In this document: positions 27,465-36,219 of the stretch, piece by piece
Layout: each line of letters opens with the position of its first letter
Position numbering within the stretch: position 1 is the first letter of the stretch
Assembly: GCF_031846525.1 (NCBI RefSeq)
Contig: NZ_JAVRHM010000001.1
Span: 124,001 to 188,000 of the forward strand
DNA from: Autumnicola patrickiae
GTDB taxonomy: Bacteria > Bacteroidota > Bacteroidia > Flavobacteriales > Flavobacteriaceae
DNA: 64,000 bases
Direction: 5' to 3'
Position numbers and translations under genes: made by a program
The notes under the pieces: generated by a model
Told to the model about the DNA's origin: nothing
The model's database searches: none
The model's input: only the letters and a program-made list of their open reading frames with translations

Positions 27465-28055
27465 CTAATTTTTACGCACTTTTAAGAGAACAGCGTGTAG
27501 ATTTTCCACATCCCGGCGGGTTTGCTCCAACTGAAGGTTTTCAATCTGGAAATCTGCAAGGCCGGCCTTCCGTTCATCATCCCATTGATTATTCATTCTG
27601 GCTTCGATATCTTCTACAGAACTTTGATCACGTGCTTTAATCCGTTTGATTTTTTGGTCGTGGGGAGCGGTAACGAGAATGGTGTAGTCACATTTTTTAT
27701 ATCCGCCTTTTTCAAAAAGTATGGCAGCTTCGTAAATTACATAAGGTGCATCCTGCTGCAATTTCCATTTTTCAAAATCTGCAGCCACGGCAGGATGGAT
27801 AATATTATTAAGGAGGTCGAGTTGCGTCTTATCATTAAATACTTTGGAAGCAATGAATTTACGATTGGGAAGTTTATCAATGTAAGATTCCGCACCAAAG
27901 AGCGTGGTAATTTCCTTCCTTATATTTTCTGAAGTATTCATCAGGTTCCTCGCAGCATCATCTGCGATATATACCGGAATCCCGAGATCCTTAAAAAAAT
28001 TCGCCACGGTGGTTTTTCCGCTTCCAATGCCGCCGGTAAGACCTACAACTTTCAT
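27465..28055 (-). CDS. coaE: Dephospho-CoA kinase
   Basis: Last step of coenzyme A synthesis: ATP-dependent 3'-phosphorylation of dephospho-CoA. 196 residues from ATG 28055, which puts the P-loop (GLTGGIGSGKTT) at the extreme N-terminus as in all CoaE; the frame extends upstream to 28181 but that segment is repeat-derived DNA. Other signatures: VYIADDAAR, LNNIIHPAV, and YVIYEAAILFEKGGYKKCDYTILVTA. In related genomes coaE usually follows ybbR directly; here 786 nt of repeats separate them. The other CoA genes (coaBC) lie at 34.7 kb. Confidence 0.95.
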   Translation of the reverse strand: MKVVGLTGGIGSGKTTVANFFKDLGIPVYIADDAARNLMNTSENIRKEITTLFGAESYIDKLPNRKFIASKVFNDKTQLDLLNNIIHPAVAADFEKWKLQQDAPYVIYEAAILFEKGGYKKCDYTILVTAPHDQKIKRIKARDQSSVEDIEARMNNQWDDERKAGLADFQIENLQLEQTRRDVENLHAVLLKVRKN

Positions 28056-28176
28056 CGTATTATTATTTTTTATTTCTGATTGTTTATTATTTATTATTCC
28101 AGACTGACTGAAGGTGTCTCGTATAGCGGAGTCGGTACGTTTTTTTCTGAACTTAAATTCCCTCATTTGTTCTTCT

Positions 28177-28268
28177 GTCATTTCAAGCGCAGTCGAGAAG
28201 CTCCTTTTTAATTCTTGAAATCAAATTTTCTCCTTGTTCTTCTGTCTCGTCGAGCGGAGTCGAGACGC
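28177..28268 (+). repeat. Two short repeat arms
   Basis: GTCATTTCAAGCGCAGTCGA at 28177 and GTCTCGTCGAGCGGAGTCGA at 28244, each followed by GAAGC or GACGC. Both match the arms at 9930 and 15278. Confidence 0.7.
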
Positions 28269-28307
28269 TTTTAGTTCGATTTGTCTGTCATTCTTCTAAT
28301 GGGTAAA

Positions 28308-28536
28308 GCAAAGCTTCGACAGGCTCAGCCGGAATCTCGTTTGTTTTCTTCTACAAGTCTCACTGAGCTTGTCGAAGTGTGGTTTGATTTTCTTTTTCTA
28401 ACATCCTGTTTCTTGCCTCTTGCTTCCTGATTCAGTTTAAGATCGATCCACTGCAACCAACCCCTCGACTCCGCTCGGGGTGACATTCGTTTATCATTGC
28501 TACTTGAACTTCCATGATTCTTGTCTCCTGTTTCCT
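28308..28536 (+). repeat. Composite repeat unit, copy A of the 28-kb block
   Basis: A hairpin with arms CTTCGACAGGCTCAG and CTGAGCTTGTCGAAG around about 35 nt, then a stretch ending in CCCCTCGACTCCGCTCGGGG with TGACATTCG, then TTCTTGTCTCCTGTTTCCT. It is the same architecture as the 14.5-kb units but lacks the terminal AAAATGGCAATTATC motif. Confidence 0.88.
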
Positions 28537-28573
28537 CTTTCAAGGTTTGCTAATGAACTTTTTAATCGGACTA

Positions 28574-28801
28574 GCAAAGCTTCGACAGGCTCAGCCGGAA
28601 TCTCGTTTGTTTTCTTCTACAAGTCTCACTAGCTTGTCGAAGTGTGGTTTGATCTCTTTTTTCTAAAATCCTGATTCTTGTCTCCTGTTTCCTGATTCAG
28701 TTTAAGATCGATCCACTGCAACCAACCCCTCGACTCCGCTCGGGGTGACATTCGTTTTTCATTGCTACTTGAACTTCCATGATTCTTGTCTCCTGTTTCC
28801 T
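28574..28801 (+). repeat. Composite repeat unit, copy B of the 28-kb block
   Basis: Nearly identical to copy A, including long perfect stretches such as AAGATCGATCCACTGCAACC. The main differences are loss of two bases in the right hairpin arm (CACTAGCTTGTCGAAG) and a few substitutions. Its right end lies about 40 nt from the ybbR stop. Confidence 0.88.
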
Positions 28802-28841
28802 GATTCAGTTTAGGATAAAACTTCATCCCCCGTAATCCCAA

Positions 28842-29798
28842 TCACTTCTTAATTACAAACTGAATTTTTCGTTCGCTCAGTCTTACATTAGTAACAAAAT
28901 CGGGTTTTTCAATAATTTCAGCTAAAAAATAATCCTGTTCTTCCCTTACCCGCGAGTAATCACAAACGACTCTAAAATCTGAAGCTTTTACTTTCTCGTA
29001 ATCATCCAGATTAACCTGGTAATACAATAAAATCCGCTTCGGAAAATAAGCCAGGTTCAGGTTATCTGGCACATTTGTTACCTCTACCGGGATCTGCACA
29101 CTACCTTCAGTATATTTTTCTACCTCCAGAGAATACCGTACCTCGGTCTCATAAAAACTTATCATGTTCATATTGGCGGTATCCAAAGGAATCATTCCGG
29201 AGACATCGCGGTTTATCCCATTCCTTTTCAGGTTTACCGTCTGCACCCTGGTGATGGTGTCAATCACATTTTGTGGTCCGCTAACGGTAATTGAGTCGGG
29301 TTCCAAAGCAATACTTTCCCCTGCAGAATAACCCACAGCGTAATTAATCTCAATATTCGGAATAACAGCGACCCTTGTTTCTTTCTTAGGCTGAAAAGGA
29401 ATCCTTATTTCATCTTCCAGGAAAGCAGAATTTTCCAAATCTATCTGTAGTTCCTCCGAAATTTCGCTCAGGTTACTGTCTATTACATACACCAGGTTGC
29501 CCTCCTCTACTTCAGCATTAGCAAGATCTACATTTAGCTCTGGTTTAAAAAGCTGGTAGTAAATAATAAAAAAGCCGCGGTCCTCGATGCGCAAAGGCAC
29601 ACTTTCGGGCTTTTCATTAGATATACTTTTGTCCAGCGGGGCGTTGGTATATTGTAACGGAATTTCAATAATTTGCGTGTACTCCTTGGAAAGCTGCACC
29701 AACAGCCATGTAAGCGCTGAAAAAAACAGAAAAACACTAAATGTTTTTACATTTGCCTTTTTAAAACTTCGTCTACGAATCCTGAGCCTGTTGAGCAT
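28842..29798 (-). CDS. ybbR: YbbR-like domain protein (CdaR family)
   Basis: A 318-residue membrane-anchored protein: basic N-terminus, one helix (VKTFSVFLFFSALTWLLV) and several extracytoplasmic YbbR repeats (about residues 45-310; for example VSGPQNVIDTITRVQTVNL, IPVEVTNVPDNLNLAYFPKRI). In Firmicutes the YbbR protein CdaR regulates diadenylate cyclase; in Bacteroidota the role is unproven. It overlaps the upstream glycosyltransferase gene by 26 nt, so it is co-transcribed with it, and would normally lead into coaE. Confidence 0.88.
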   Translation of the reverse strand: MLNRLRIRRRSFKKANVKTFSVFLFFSALTWLLVQLSKEYTQIIEIPLQYTNAPLDKSISNEKPESVPLRIEDRGFFIIYYQLFKPELNVDLANAEVEEGNLVYVIDSNLSEISEELQIDLENSAFLEDEIRIPFQPKKETRVAVIPNIEINYAVGYSAGESIALEPDSITVSGPQNVIDTITRVQTVNLKRNGINRDVSGMIPLDTANMNMISFYETEVRYSLEVEKYTEGSVQIPVEVTNVPDNLNLAYFPKRILLYYQVNLDDYEKVKASDFRVVCDYSRVREEQDYFLAEIIEKPDFVTNVRLSERKIQFVIKK

Positions 29799-30798
29799 CT
29801 TTAAAAAATAAATGAGGAAACACTTTTTCCTCGTTTTTGTTTAGAACCTGAATTTGCCAAAATGATTTCAGAAATCCATAACCATAACCTGAAAACTGGA
29901 TAAAAACTGCCGGTATTGCTAAAATGCCAATTTTCATGCTTCTGTTTCTCACCGCAGCATCTATGCCAATTACCCCGAAATATAAGACATATATTCCAAG
30001 GAACATATTCAGGTCGAAAATTGCCAAAATAAAGGCCACACTTAATCCAAGAATAAAAACTGAAGGAAACCAGTAGGTAATTTTAGCAGATCCCGGGTGC
30101 CATTTGTTTAAAACAGGTCTTACCAACCCGAATTTCTTTACCTGCAGGTAAAATTTAGCCCAGTTGATACGCCTTTTATGGAAAACTTTAGCTTCCGGAA
30201 TAAGGCAGGTGCTAAAATTGGCAATTATCAGCCTTAAGGATAAATCGGGATCTTCGCCCGGATGAATTCTTCCGAAGCCGCCCGTTTTTTCAAAAGCTTC
30301 TTTTGAAATTCCCATATTGAAACTCCGCGGCTGAAATTTATTTACCGAAGATTTCTTTCCGCGGATTCCGCCGGTGGTTAAAACCGAAGTCATACTGTAA
30401 TCTATGGCTTTTTGAAGATCGCTGAAGGATTCATGTGCCGCATCTGGCCCTCCAAAGCAGTCGCAGTATTTATCCTGAAGAAAAAGATCGACCTGTTTCA
30501 GATAATCTGAAGGAAGAATTACATCGGAATCCAGGATGAGAAAATAATTCCCTTTTGCACGTTCCATTCCGTAATTCCGGGAACTTCCGGGACCGGAATT
30601 CGGTTTAAAATAATAACTTATCTGAAGTTGATCTTTAAATTGAGAAACAACTTCTTCAGAAGAAACCGTGGAACCATCTTCTATAATCACCACTTCAAAA
30701 AGAGCTTCAAAATCGAGCTGAAGCATACTTTGCAGCAGTTCCCTTATTTCTTCCGGACGGTTAAAAACGGGAATTATAAAAGAATAATTCAATTTCAT
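29773..30798 (-). CDS. Family 2 glycosyltransferase
   Basis: 341 residues. An N-terminal GT-A domain (about 1-230): FIIPVFNRPEEI, IIEDGS, GPGSSRNYGMERA, the metal-binding LILDSDVILP and the acceptor-region GGFGRIHPGEDPDLSLR. Two or three C-terminal membrane helices follow (VFILGLSVAFILAIFDL, FGVIGIDAAV, LAIPAVFIQFSGYGYG), so it works at the cytoplasmic face of the membrane on an envelope polysaccharide or lipid. Acceptor and donor are unknown. It is first in the GT2-ybbR unit, and no other polysaccharide genes are nearby. A motif copy TCGAAAATTGCCAAA is at 30014 and another site is at 30220. Confidence 0.9.
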   Translation of the reverse strand: MKLNYSFIIPVFNRPEEIRELLQSMLQLDFEALFEVVIIEDGSTVSSEEVVSQFKDQLQISYYFKPNSGPGSSRNYGMERAKGNYFLILDSDVILPSDYLKQVDLFLQDKYCDCFGGPDAAHESFSDLQKAIDYSMTSVLTTGGIRGKKSSVNKFQPRSFNMGISKEAFEKTGGFGRIHPGEDPDLSLRLIIANFSTCLIPEAKVFHKRRINWAKFYLQVKKFGLVRPVLNKWHPGSAKITYWFPSVFILGLSVAFILAIFDLNMFLGIYVLYFGVIGIDAAVRNRSMKIGILAIPAVFIQFSGYGYGFLKSFWQIQVLNKNEEKVFPHLFFKDAQQAQDS

Positions 30799-30811
30799 TT
30801 AATAAAGTGAT

Positions 30812-30878
30812 ACAAAAAAGGCTGTTCAAAAAGCAAAGTCATCAAATTACTTGATGAATTACCTCTTTAACAGCCTTT
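30812..30878 (-). terminator. Terminator after fabI
   Basis: On the minus strand an outer stem AAGGCTGTT / AACAGCCTT encloses a second stem (TCATCA / TGATGA) and is followed by a T-rich run. It lies between the fabI stop and the glycosyltransferase start. Confidence 0.75.
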
Positions 30879-30899
30879 CCTTATTTTATACGGAAGCAA

Positions 30900-31724
30900 C
30901 TATTCTTCCTGGTCTTTTATAAAAGCATCCATCACCTGCTGGCTCACACCCATGTTTGAGAATCCGCCGTCGTTGTATAAATTCTGAAGCGTCACCCTTT
31001 TTGTCAAATCTGAAAACAGGGAAACGGTATAATCTGCACAATCCTGAGCGGTTGCATTTCCCAGCGGCGACATTTTATCTGCATAAGCAATAAATCCGTC
31101 AAAACCTTTCACTCCTGTTCCGGCCGTGGTTGGCGTTGGAGACTGTGAAATTGTATTCACACGGACTTTCTTTTCTTTTCCGAAGAAATAGCCGAAGCTG
31201 CGCGCGATAGATTCCAGATAGGCTTTGTTATCTGCCATATCATTATAATCTGGAAAAACTTTTTGGGCAGCGATATAAGAAAGGGCAACGATACTTCCCC
31301 ACTCATTCATCGCGTCTTTTTTATACAACGCCTGCATGGTTTTATGAAAAGAAACCGCAGAAACATCCCATCCCTTGGCAGTATAATCGTAGTTCATATC
31401 TGTATAATGATTGCCTTTACGCACATTTACAGACATCCCGATGGAGTGCAGTACAAAATCCAGTTTCCCTCCTAAAATCTCCTGGGCCTTATCCACAAGG
31501 TTTTCAAGATCTTCAACTTTAGTGGCATCGGCAGCAATAATTTCAGAACCGGTTTTCTCACCAAGATCCTTAATATTCCCCATCCTCATTGCTATAGGTG
31601 CATTGGTAAGCACAAATTGACCACCTTCCTCATGTACACGTTCAGCAGTTTTCCATGCGATAGAATTCTCATCCAGCGCACCAAATATGATCCCTTTTTT
31701 TCCTTTTAGCAGGTTATATGACAT
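30900..31724 (-). CDS. fabI: Enoyl-[acyl-carrier-protein] reductase (NADH)
   Basis: Last reductive step of each fatty-acid elongation cycle. The 274-residue short-chain-dehydrogenase-fold protein shows the FabI-type N-terminus KGIIFGALDENSIAWKTA, the SIGMS segment (FVLHSIGMSV), and a Y-x6-K-type active site in the region LSYIAAQKVFPDYNDMADNKAYLESIAR. NTISQSPTPTTAGTGVKGF is the FabI substrate-loop region. Monocistronic: own promoter-like TATCTTTAC (31751-31759) and a terminator downstream. Confidence 0.95.
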   Translation of the reverse strand: MSYNLLKGKKGIIFGALDENSIAWKTAERVHEEGGQFVLTNAPIAMRMGNIKDLGEKTGSEIIAADATKVEDLENLVDKAQEILGGKLDFVLHSIGMSVNVRKGNHYTDMNYDYTAKGWDVSAVSFHKTMQALYKKDAMNEWGSIVALSYIAAQKVFPDYNDMADNKAYLESIARSFGYFFGKEKKVRVNTISQSPTPTTAGTGVKGFDGFIAYADKMSPLGNATAQDCADYTVSLFSDLTKRVTLQNLYNDGGFSNMGVSQQVMDAFIKDQEE

Positions 31725-32062
31725 TTTTTATTCTTTTTGGTTGATAGCGGGTAAAGATAACAAAGATGTTTGAATTTTATTCCTTCTTCTCCATTTGTTA
31801 ATTGGGACAAGAGCTTATTTTAAAGTGTAAATTTTGAATTTGGAATTTTTTCTTTGTCTCGAATTCAAAATTAAAAATTTCAGGTTTCAGGTTTCAGGTT
31901 TCCGCTAACGCAGAAATTATTAAATTAACTTCTCACTCTTCACTCTTTCACTCTTTCACTCTGCACTACTCATCCATTCGTACTTCTAACCTCGAACTTC
32001 CTGGTAACTTTTCATTTTCAAATTAGCACATTTTCAAATTGCTTTTTCACTCTTCACTAAAA
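31725..32062. other. Spacer between recN and fabI
   Basis: No coding sequence. Near fabI there is a possible minus-strand -7 element (TATCTTTAC at 31759-31751). The rest is low complexity: GTTTCAG repeated at about 31880, runs of TTTCACTC at about 31930-31965, and TTTTCAAATTAGCACATTTT at about 32018, which resembles 8120-8145. Confidence 0.6.
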
Positions 32063-33718
32063 TCACTCACTCAACAACTCCTTAGCATGTGCCCGTGCAG
32101 ATTCGCTGATTTTGTTACCTCCCAGCATCATCGCCAATTCTTCTACTCTATCCGGAGTTTGAAGTTGCCTTATTTTTGTGGTGGTAGTATCTGCCGTGTC
32201 TTCTTTAAAGATTTTGAAATGGCTGTTTCCTTTTCCGGCGATTTGCGGAAGGTGAGTAATTGCAATTACCTGCATATTATTCCCCATTCGCTGCAGGATC
32301 TCTCCCATTTTTTGGGCAATATCGCCTGAAACTCCGGTGTCGATCTCATCAAAAATAATGGTAGGCAGGTTACTTTGTGCCGCAAGAATGCTCTTTACCG
32401 CCAGCATAATCCTGGAAAGTTCTCCGCCGGAAGCTGCTTTTTTCATTTCCTTGAATTCTCCTCCTTTATTTGCCGCCAGATACCAGGATAACTGATCCTG
32501 CCCGTTCGGTAAGAATGTTTTTTGCTTCTCGAGATCAATTTTTAGCCTCGCATTTGGCATTCCCAGAGCTGCAAGGGTTTCTTCGGCTTCAAGGATAAAC
32601 GGAGGAATTATCTTTTTACGATTTGCGCTAAGTTTATCGGCAATCTTTTTTAAATCTGCTTCTTTGTCGGCAATGGCTTTGTTCAATTCGGAAAGATCGG
32701 TTTCTGCGTTTTCACTGGCCGAAACTTTCTTCTGTAGTTCTTCCTGGATTTCCTGTAATTCTTCTATACTACCCGCAGTATGTTTTTTCTGAAGGTTATA
32801 AATAAGCTGAAGTTTTGCATTTGTAGCTTCCAGCTCTTCAGGGTTGGCCTCTACCCTTTCCAGCGCTCCGGAAATTTCTTCAGCAATATCATCAAGCTCA
32901 ATGATCACGCTCTGTACCCGATCATGCATGCTCCCATAATTTGCCGAAAATGTGGAAATTTTGGCAAGGCTTGCGCGCACTTCTTTCAGGGTTTCCAGAC
33001 TTCCGATTTCCTCCTGGGTCACATTGTTAAGTGCAGCACTTAACTGTTCCGTTAATGCTTCAACATTGTTCAGCTCTTCGTAACGCTCTTCCAGCTCTTC
33101 CTGCATTCCCGGCTTAAGCTTGGCTTCCTGGAGTTCATCCAGCAGAAATAAATTATAATCATATTCTTTCGCTGCCTGCGCCTGTTCTTCTTTTAATTCC
33201 ACAGCACGTTTTTGAAATTTCTTGTACTCCTTTAGATGCTGCTTGTATTCAAGGATAACACCTTCATTTTTAGCAATGGTATCAATCACCTGGAACTGGT
33301 AATCTATATTCCCAAGGCTCAGCGTTTCATGCTGACTATGAATATCAATAAGATAAGCACCCAGTGCATTTAAAGAATTCAGGTTTACCGGAGTATCATT
33401 TACGAAAGCCCGGGATTTTCCTGAAGCAAGAATTTCCCTCCGAATAATCGTAGTAGCTTCATAATCCAAATCTTCAGCCGTAAAGAAATCCTTCAGCTTA
33501 TAATTTGAAATATTGAAGCTGCCTTCTATAACGCATTTTTTATCTGAATTACGGATAGCGCCATAGTCTGCCCTATTCCCCAAAAGAAGGCCCAGTGCGC
33601 CAAGCATAATAGATTTTCCTGCACCGGTTTCCCCTGTAATCGTGGTAAAACCAGGTTGAAGATTAATATTTATATCTTCTATTAAAGCGTAATTTTTTAT
33701 TGAGAGTGCTGTTAGCAA
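32063..33718 (-). CDS. recN: DNA repair protein RecN
   Basis: SMC-like ATPase in double-strand-break repair. The 551-residue protein has N-terminal Walker A (TTITGETGAGKSIMLGAL), a NADYG/IRRE segment, a central coiled coil (about 165-360), the ABC signature KKAASGGELSRIMLAVK and Walker B TIIFDEIDTGVSGDIA, then the H-loop VIAITHLPQIA. The start is TTG at 33718 (MLTALSIKNYALIEDI), the normal RecN N-terminus. It lies just downstream of the DUF4835 gene, likely in the same leftward unit. Confidence 0.96.
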   Translation of the reverse strand: MLTALSIKNYALIEDININLQPGFTTITGETGAGKSIMLGALGLLLGNRADYGAIRNSDKKCVIEGSFNISNYKLKDFFTAEDLDYEATTIIRREILASGKSRAFVNDTPVNLNSLNALGAYLIDIHSQHETLSLGNIDYQFQVIDTIAKNEGVILEYKQHLKEYKKFQKRAVELKEEQAQAAKEYDYNLFLLDELQEAKLKPGMQEELEERYEELNNVEALTEQLSAALNNVTQEEIGSLETLKEVRASLAKISTFSANYGSMHDRVQSVIIELDDIAEEISGALERVEANPEELEATNAKLQLIYNLQKKHTAGSIEELQEIQEELQKKVSASENAETDLSELNKAIADKEADLKKIADKLSANRKKIIPPFILEAEETLAALGMPNARLKIDLEKQKTFLPNGQDQLSWYLAANKGGEFKEMKKAASGGELSRIMLAVKSILAAQSNLPTIIFDEIDTGVSGDIAQKMGEILQRMGNNMQVIAITHLPQIAGKGNSHFKIFKEDTADTTTTKIRQLQTPDRVEELAMMLGGNKISESARAHAKELLSE

Positions 33719-33778
33719 TGTCTAGAATTTTGAGCCTAAATATACCTAAGAAATAATTGCGAATCAAACTAAATGCAC

Positions 33779-34666
33779 TTATTGAAGACTATTCCAGTTT
33801 CTGGAATATCGCGGTGCAATATTATTTAGAGTTTGAACCAATGGCGGCAGTGGAATCTCTGGCCCACCACCAAAAACACGTTCAATTTCATCTGCTTTTG
33901 AATCGAAGAAAGTTCGCAACAGCAGGGAATTGGATCTGCGACTGTTCATTATTTCCAGCTTTTCCAGCGACCCGACAATGGCCATTTTTCCAGCCTGGAG
34001 GTCCTGATGCATTACATCAAGTCCAAGCCGGTGATACTCGTATAAAGCAACACGATACTCGGCGTAAGTATTAGAAAGTAAATCTGTATTTAACCTGTAG
34101 CGCGACCGGGAACCGTCTGTCCCCCTCCAGCCACGGGAATTTCCCTGCTGTGCGGTGGTGACAATGCGGTTTGCTTCTTCAAAATATTCGGTACCGCCAT
34201 TTAGCTGAAAAGTATCGGCATCCAATCCTAAAATAGTATAAACGTAAAAGGATATTACAGAAACAAGATTGGAAACATAGGAATTCTCGCTGTAGTTTAG
34301 CGGTTGATACTCCCTGTAATTGAAATTGAATTGTTCATCATTAAAATTGAAGACGGGGGAAATCATGGTAGTTCCATATACCGGACGGGAAGATTGCACC
34401 TGTATAGTCCCGGTGAAAGACTCACCCTCAAAACTGTTGATAGTGATAAACATACTACAGTTAACCCGTTCGTGATCTTCGTACTCGCGATTAGTCCAGA
34501 TGTTCTGATTCACAAAATCTGAAAGCGACCGCTGCAACGTGCGGAATACGGAAAGATTGCTCTGCCCGGTTTGTTCTGTATTTATAATAATCTCACAATT
34601 AAGTTCCTGCGCAGTTATTGTGCTGAAACTAATTAAACACAAGCAAAATGTGAGAATTCTAAGCAT
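33779..34666 (-). CDS. DUF4835 family exported protein
   Basis: A 295-residue protein with signal peptide MLRILTFCLCLISFSTITA, then QELNCEIIINTEQTGQSN, the beginning of the DUF4835 domain (PF16119), a family restricted to Bacteroidota. No catalytic motif is known. It overlaps the 3' end of coaBC by 8 nt and precedes recN, the conserved order coaBC-DUF4835-recN. I use ATG 34666 because it begins the signal peptide; an ATG at 34687 is also open. A periplasmic structural role is only a guess. Confidence 0.85.
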   Translation of the reverse strand: MLRILTFCLCLISFSTITAQELNCEIIINTEQTGQSNLSVFRTLQRSLSDFVNQNIWTNREYEDHERVNCSMFITINSFEGESFTGTIQVQSSRPVYGTTMISPVFNFNDEQFNFNYREYQPLNYSENSYVSNLVSVISFYVYTILGLDADTFQLNGGTEYFEEANRIVTTAQQGNSRGWRGTDGSRSRYRLNTDLLSNTYAEYRVALYEYHRLGLDVMHQDLQAGKMAIVGSLEKLEIMNSRRSNSLLLRTFFDSKADEIERVFGGGPEIPLPPLVQTLNNIAPRYSRNWNSLQ

Positions 34667-35867
34667 CGAACAATTGTACAACTTCATTTAAAATATCCCT
34701 GGCAACTTCATTCTTCGGCTTTACCGGGAAAGCCACCTTTCTTTCAGGGTAAACAACAGTAATTTTATTGGTATCTTTTTTAAAGCCTGCCCCTATGTCC
34801 TTCATAGAATTGAGCACGATAAAATCCAGGTTTTTCTTTTTCAGTTTACCTTTGGCGTTTTCCAGCTCGTTGTTGGTTTCCAAAGCAAAACCTATTAGTT
34901 TTTGAGAGGTTTTTTTCTCTCCCAGAGTGGCAAGGATATCCTGCGTCCTGGTGAGTTCTATGCTAAACTGCTCTTCTGCCTTCTTGATCTTTTGATCGGC
35001 AACCACTTTAGGTTTATAATCTGAAACTGCCGCGGCAGCTATTACTACATCTACATGCTGAAAATTGGCATTTACAGCATCAAACATATCCTGCGTACTC
35101 ACCACCCTGATTAACTGAATTTCCTCATTTTTCACTTCCAGGTGCGTTGGTCCGGAAACCAGGATCACTTTAGCACCCAGGGATGCAGCAGCTTCTGCAA
35201 GCTCAAAACCCATTTTCCCACTGGAATGGTTTCCAATAAAACGTACAGGGTCTATAGCTTCGTATGTGGGCCCTGCAGTAATTAAGAGCGTTTTGTTTTT
35301 AAGTGGTAAACCCTGAAAAAGATGATCTTCAATAAACTTTATGATCTCTTCCGGCTCTGCCATCCTGCCTTCGCCGGATAGTCCGCTGGCAAGTTCACCT
35401 GTCCCTGCCGGGATCATTATATTCTCATAGCTTTCCAACGTATGAAAATTGTTTTTGGTAGACGGATGCTGGTACATATCAAGATCCATTGCCGGAGCAA
35501 AAAATACCGGACATTTAGCTGAAAGATATGTTGCCAGTAAAAAGTTGTCGCTGTTTCCCGTGGCCATTTTGGAAAGTGTATTGGCCGTTGCCGGGGCTAT
35601 AAGCATGAAGTCGGCCCAAAGGCCAAGCTCTACATGGCTGTTCCATACTTTATTTTCATCTTCTTCTTTAGTAAAAGAAGACAAAACTTCATTTTTGGAA
35701 AGCGTGGAGAGTGTAAGCGGAGTTATAAAATCCTTAGAAGCCGGTGTCATGATAATTTTTACCTGAGCACCGGCTTTAATAAATAATCTTGTTAAAGAGG
35801 CTGTTTTATATGCAGCAATTCCGGCAGTGATGCCTAAAAGAACCTTCTTGCCTCTTAATACAGACAT
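34659..35867 (-). CDS. coaBC: Bifunctional phosphopantothenoylcysteine synthetase/decarboxylase
   Basis: Two steps of coenzyme A synthesis. 402 residues. The N-terminal CoaC flavoprotein (about 1-185) has LLGITAGIAAYKTASL, the active-site His region NSHVELGLWADFMLIAPAT and the FMN-binding PAMDLDMY. The C-terminal CoaB synthetase (about 190-400) has LLITAGPTYEAIDPVRFIGNHSSGKMG and AAAVSDYKP. Leftward cluster bamD-rpoZ-coaBC-DUF4835-recN; it follows rpoZ after 12 nt. Confidence 0.96.
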   Translation of the reverse strand: MSVLRGKKVLLGITAGIAAYKTASLTRLFIKAGAQVKIIMTPASKDFITPLTLSTLSKNEVLSSFTKEEDENKVWNSHVELGLWADFMLIAPATANTLSKMATGNSDNFLLATYLSAKCPVFFAPAMDLDMYQHPSTKNNFHTLESYENIMIPAGTGELASGLSGEGRMAEPEEIIKFIEDHLFQGLPLKNKTLLITAGPTYEAIDPVRFIGNHSSGKMGFELAEAAASLGAKVILVSGPTHLEVKNEEIQLIRVVSTQDMFDAVNANFQHVDVVIAAAAVSDYKPKVVADQKIKKAEEQFSIELTRTQDILATLGEKKTSQKLIGFALETNNELENAKGKLKKKNLDFIVLNSMKDIGAGFKKDTNKITVVYPERKVAFPVKPKNEVARDILNEVVQLFDA

Positions 35868-35879
35868 ATTGTTTTATGA

Positions 35880-36206
35880 CTAAGCTTCTGAATCCAGTGT
35901 GTTGCGGTAGTAGATCTTCTCATCCAACCACTCCTGTACTGCCAATGCATGCGGCTTAGGTAATTTCTCGTAAAACTTGGAAACTTCAATCTGCTCCTTA
36001 TTTTCGAAAATCTCATCCAGACTATCGTTATAAGTAGCGAATTCATCAAGCTTTTCAAGCAATTCCTTTTTAATTTCAGAATTGATTTGGGTTGCCCTTT
36101 TAGAAATGATTGAAATAGCTTCATAAATATTGCTCGTCGGCGCATCTATTGCATTCCTGTCATAAGTTACACTGTTTACCGGCGCATCTGTTTTCTTTAT
36201 ATCCAT
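35880..36206 (-). CDS. rpoZ: RNA polymerase omega subunit (Bacteroidota RpoZ)
   Basis: A 108-residue member of the RpoZ/Rpb6 family. The start at ATG 36206 gives MDIKKTDAPVNSVTYDRNAI, the family N-terminus, followed by NIYEAISIISKRATQINSEIK, the conserved Rpb6/omega core. The rest is an acidic tail ending near VQEWLDEKIYYRN. It lies between bamD (14 nt upstream) and coaBC (12 nt downstream), as in many Flavobacteriia. Confidence 0.9.
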   Translation of the reverse strand: MDIKKTDAPVNSVTYDRNAIDAPTSNIYEAISIISKRATQINSEIKKELLEKLDEFATYNDSLDEIFENKEQIEVSKFYEKLPKPHALAVQEWLDEKIYYRNTLDSEA

Positions 36207-36219
36207 CTTACTATTGTTA

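Larger units (their letters stand above)
28056..28841. other. Gene-free repeat block between ybbR and coaE
   Basis: Consists almost wholly of composite repeat units: degenerate TAGCGGAGTCGG-like arms near 28114-28140, two short arms (28177-28200, 28244-28268), and two long direct copies (28308-28536 and 28574-28801) with a 266-nt period. Two similar minus-strand reading frames (72 and 70 codons) are translations of the repeat and are not called. Confidence 0.85.

Noticed and set aside
14503..28801. CRISPR array interpretation of the repeated units.
   Set aside because: Units are 200-230 nt with internal hairpins, only two or three per block, with no short regular repeats with unique spacers and no cas genes.
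28325..28841. Two similar minus-strand reading frames of 72 and 70 codons (28325-28543, 28629-28841) that could look like paralogous small genes.
   Set aside because: They are translations of the two composite repeat copies, share only the repeat-encoded peptide, and have no start context or family features.
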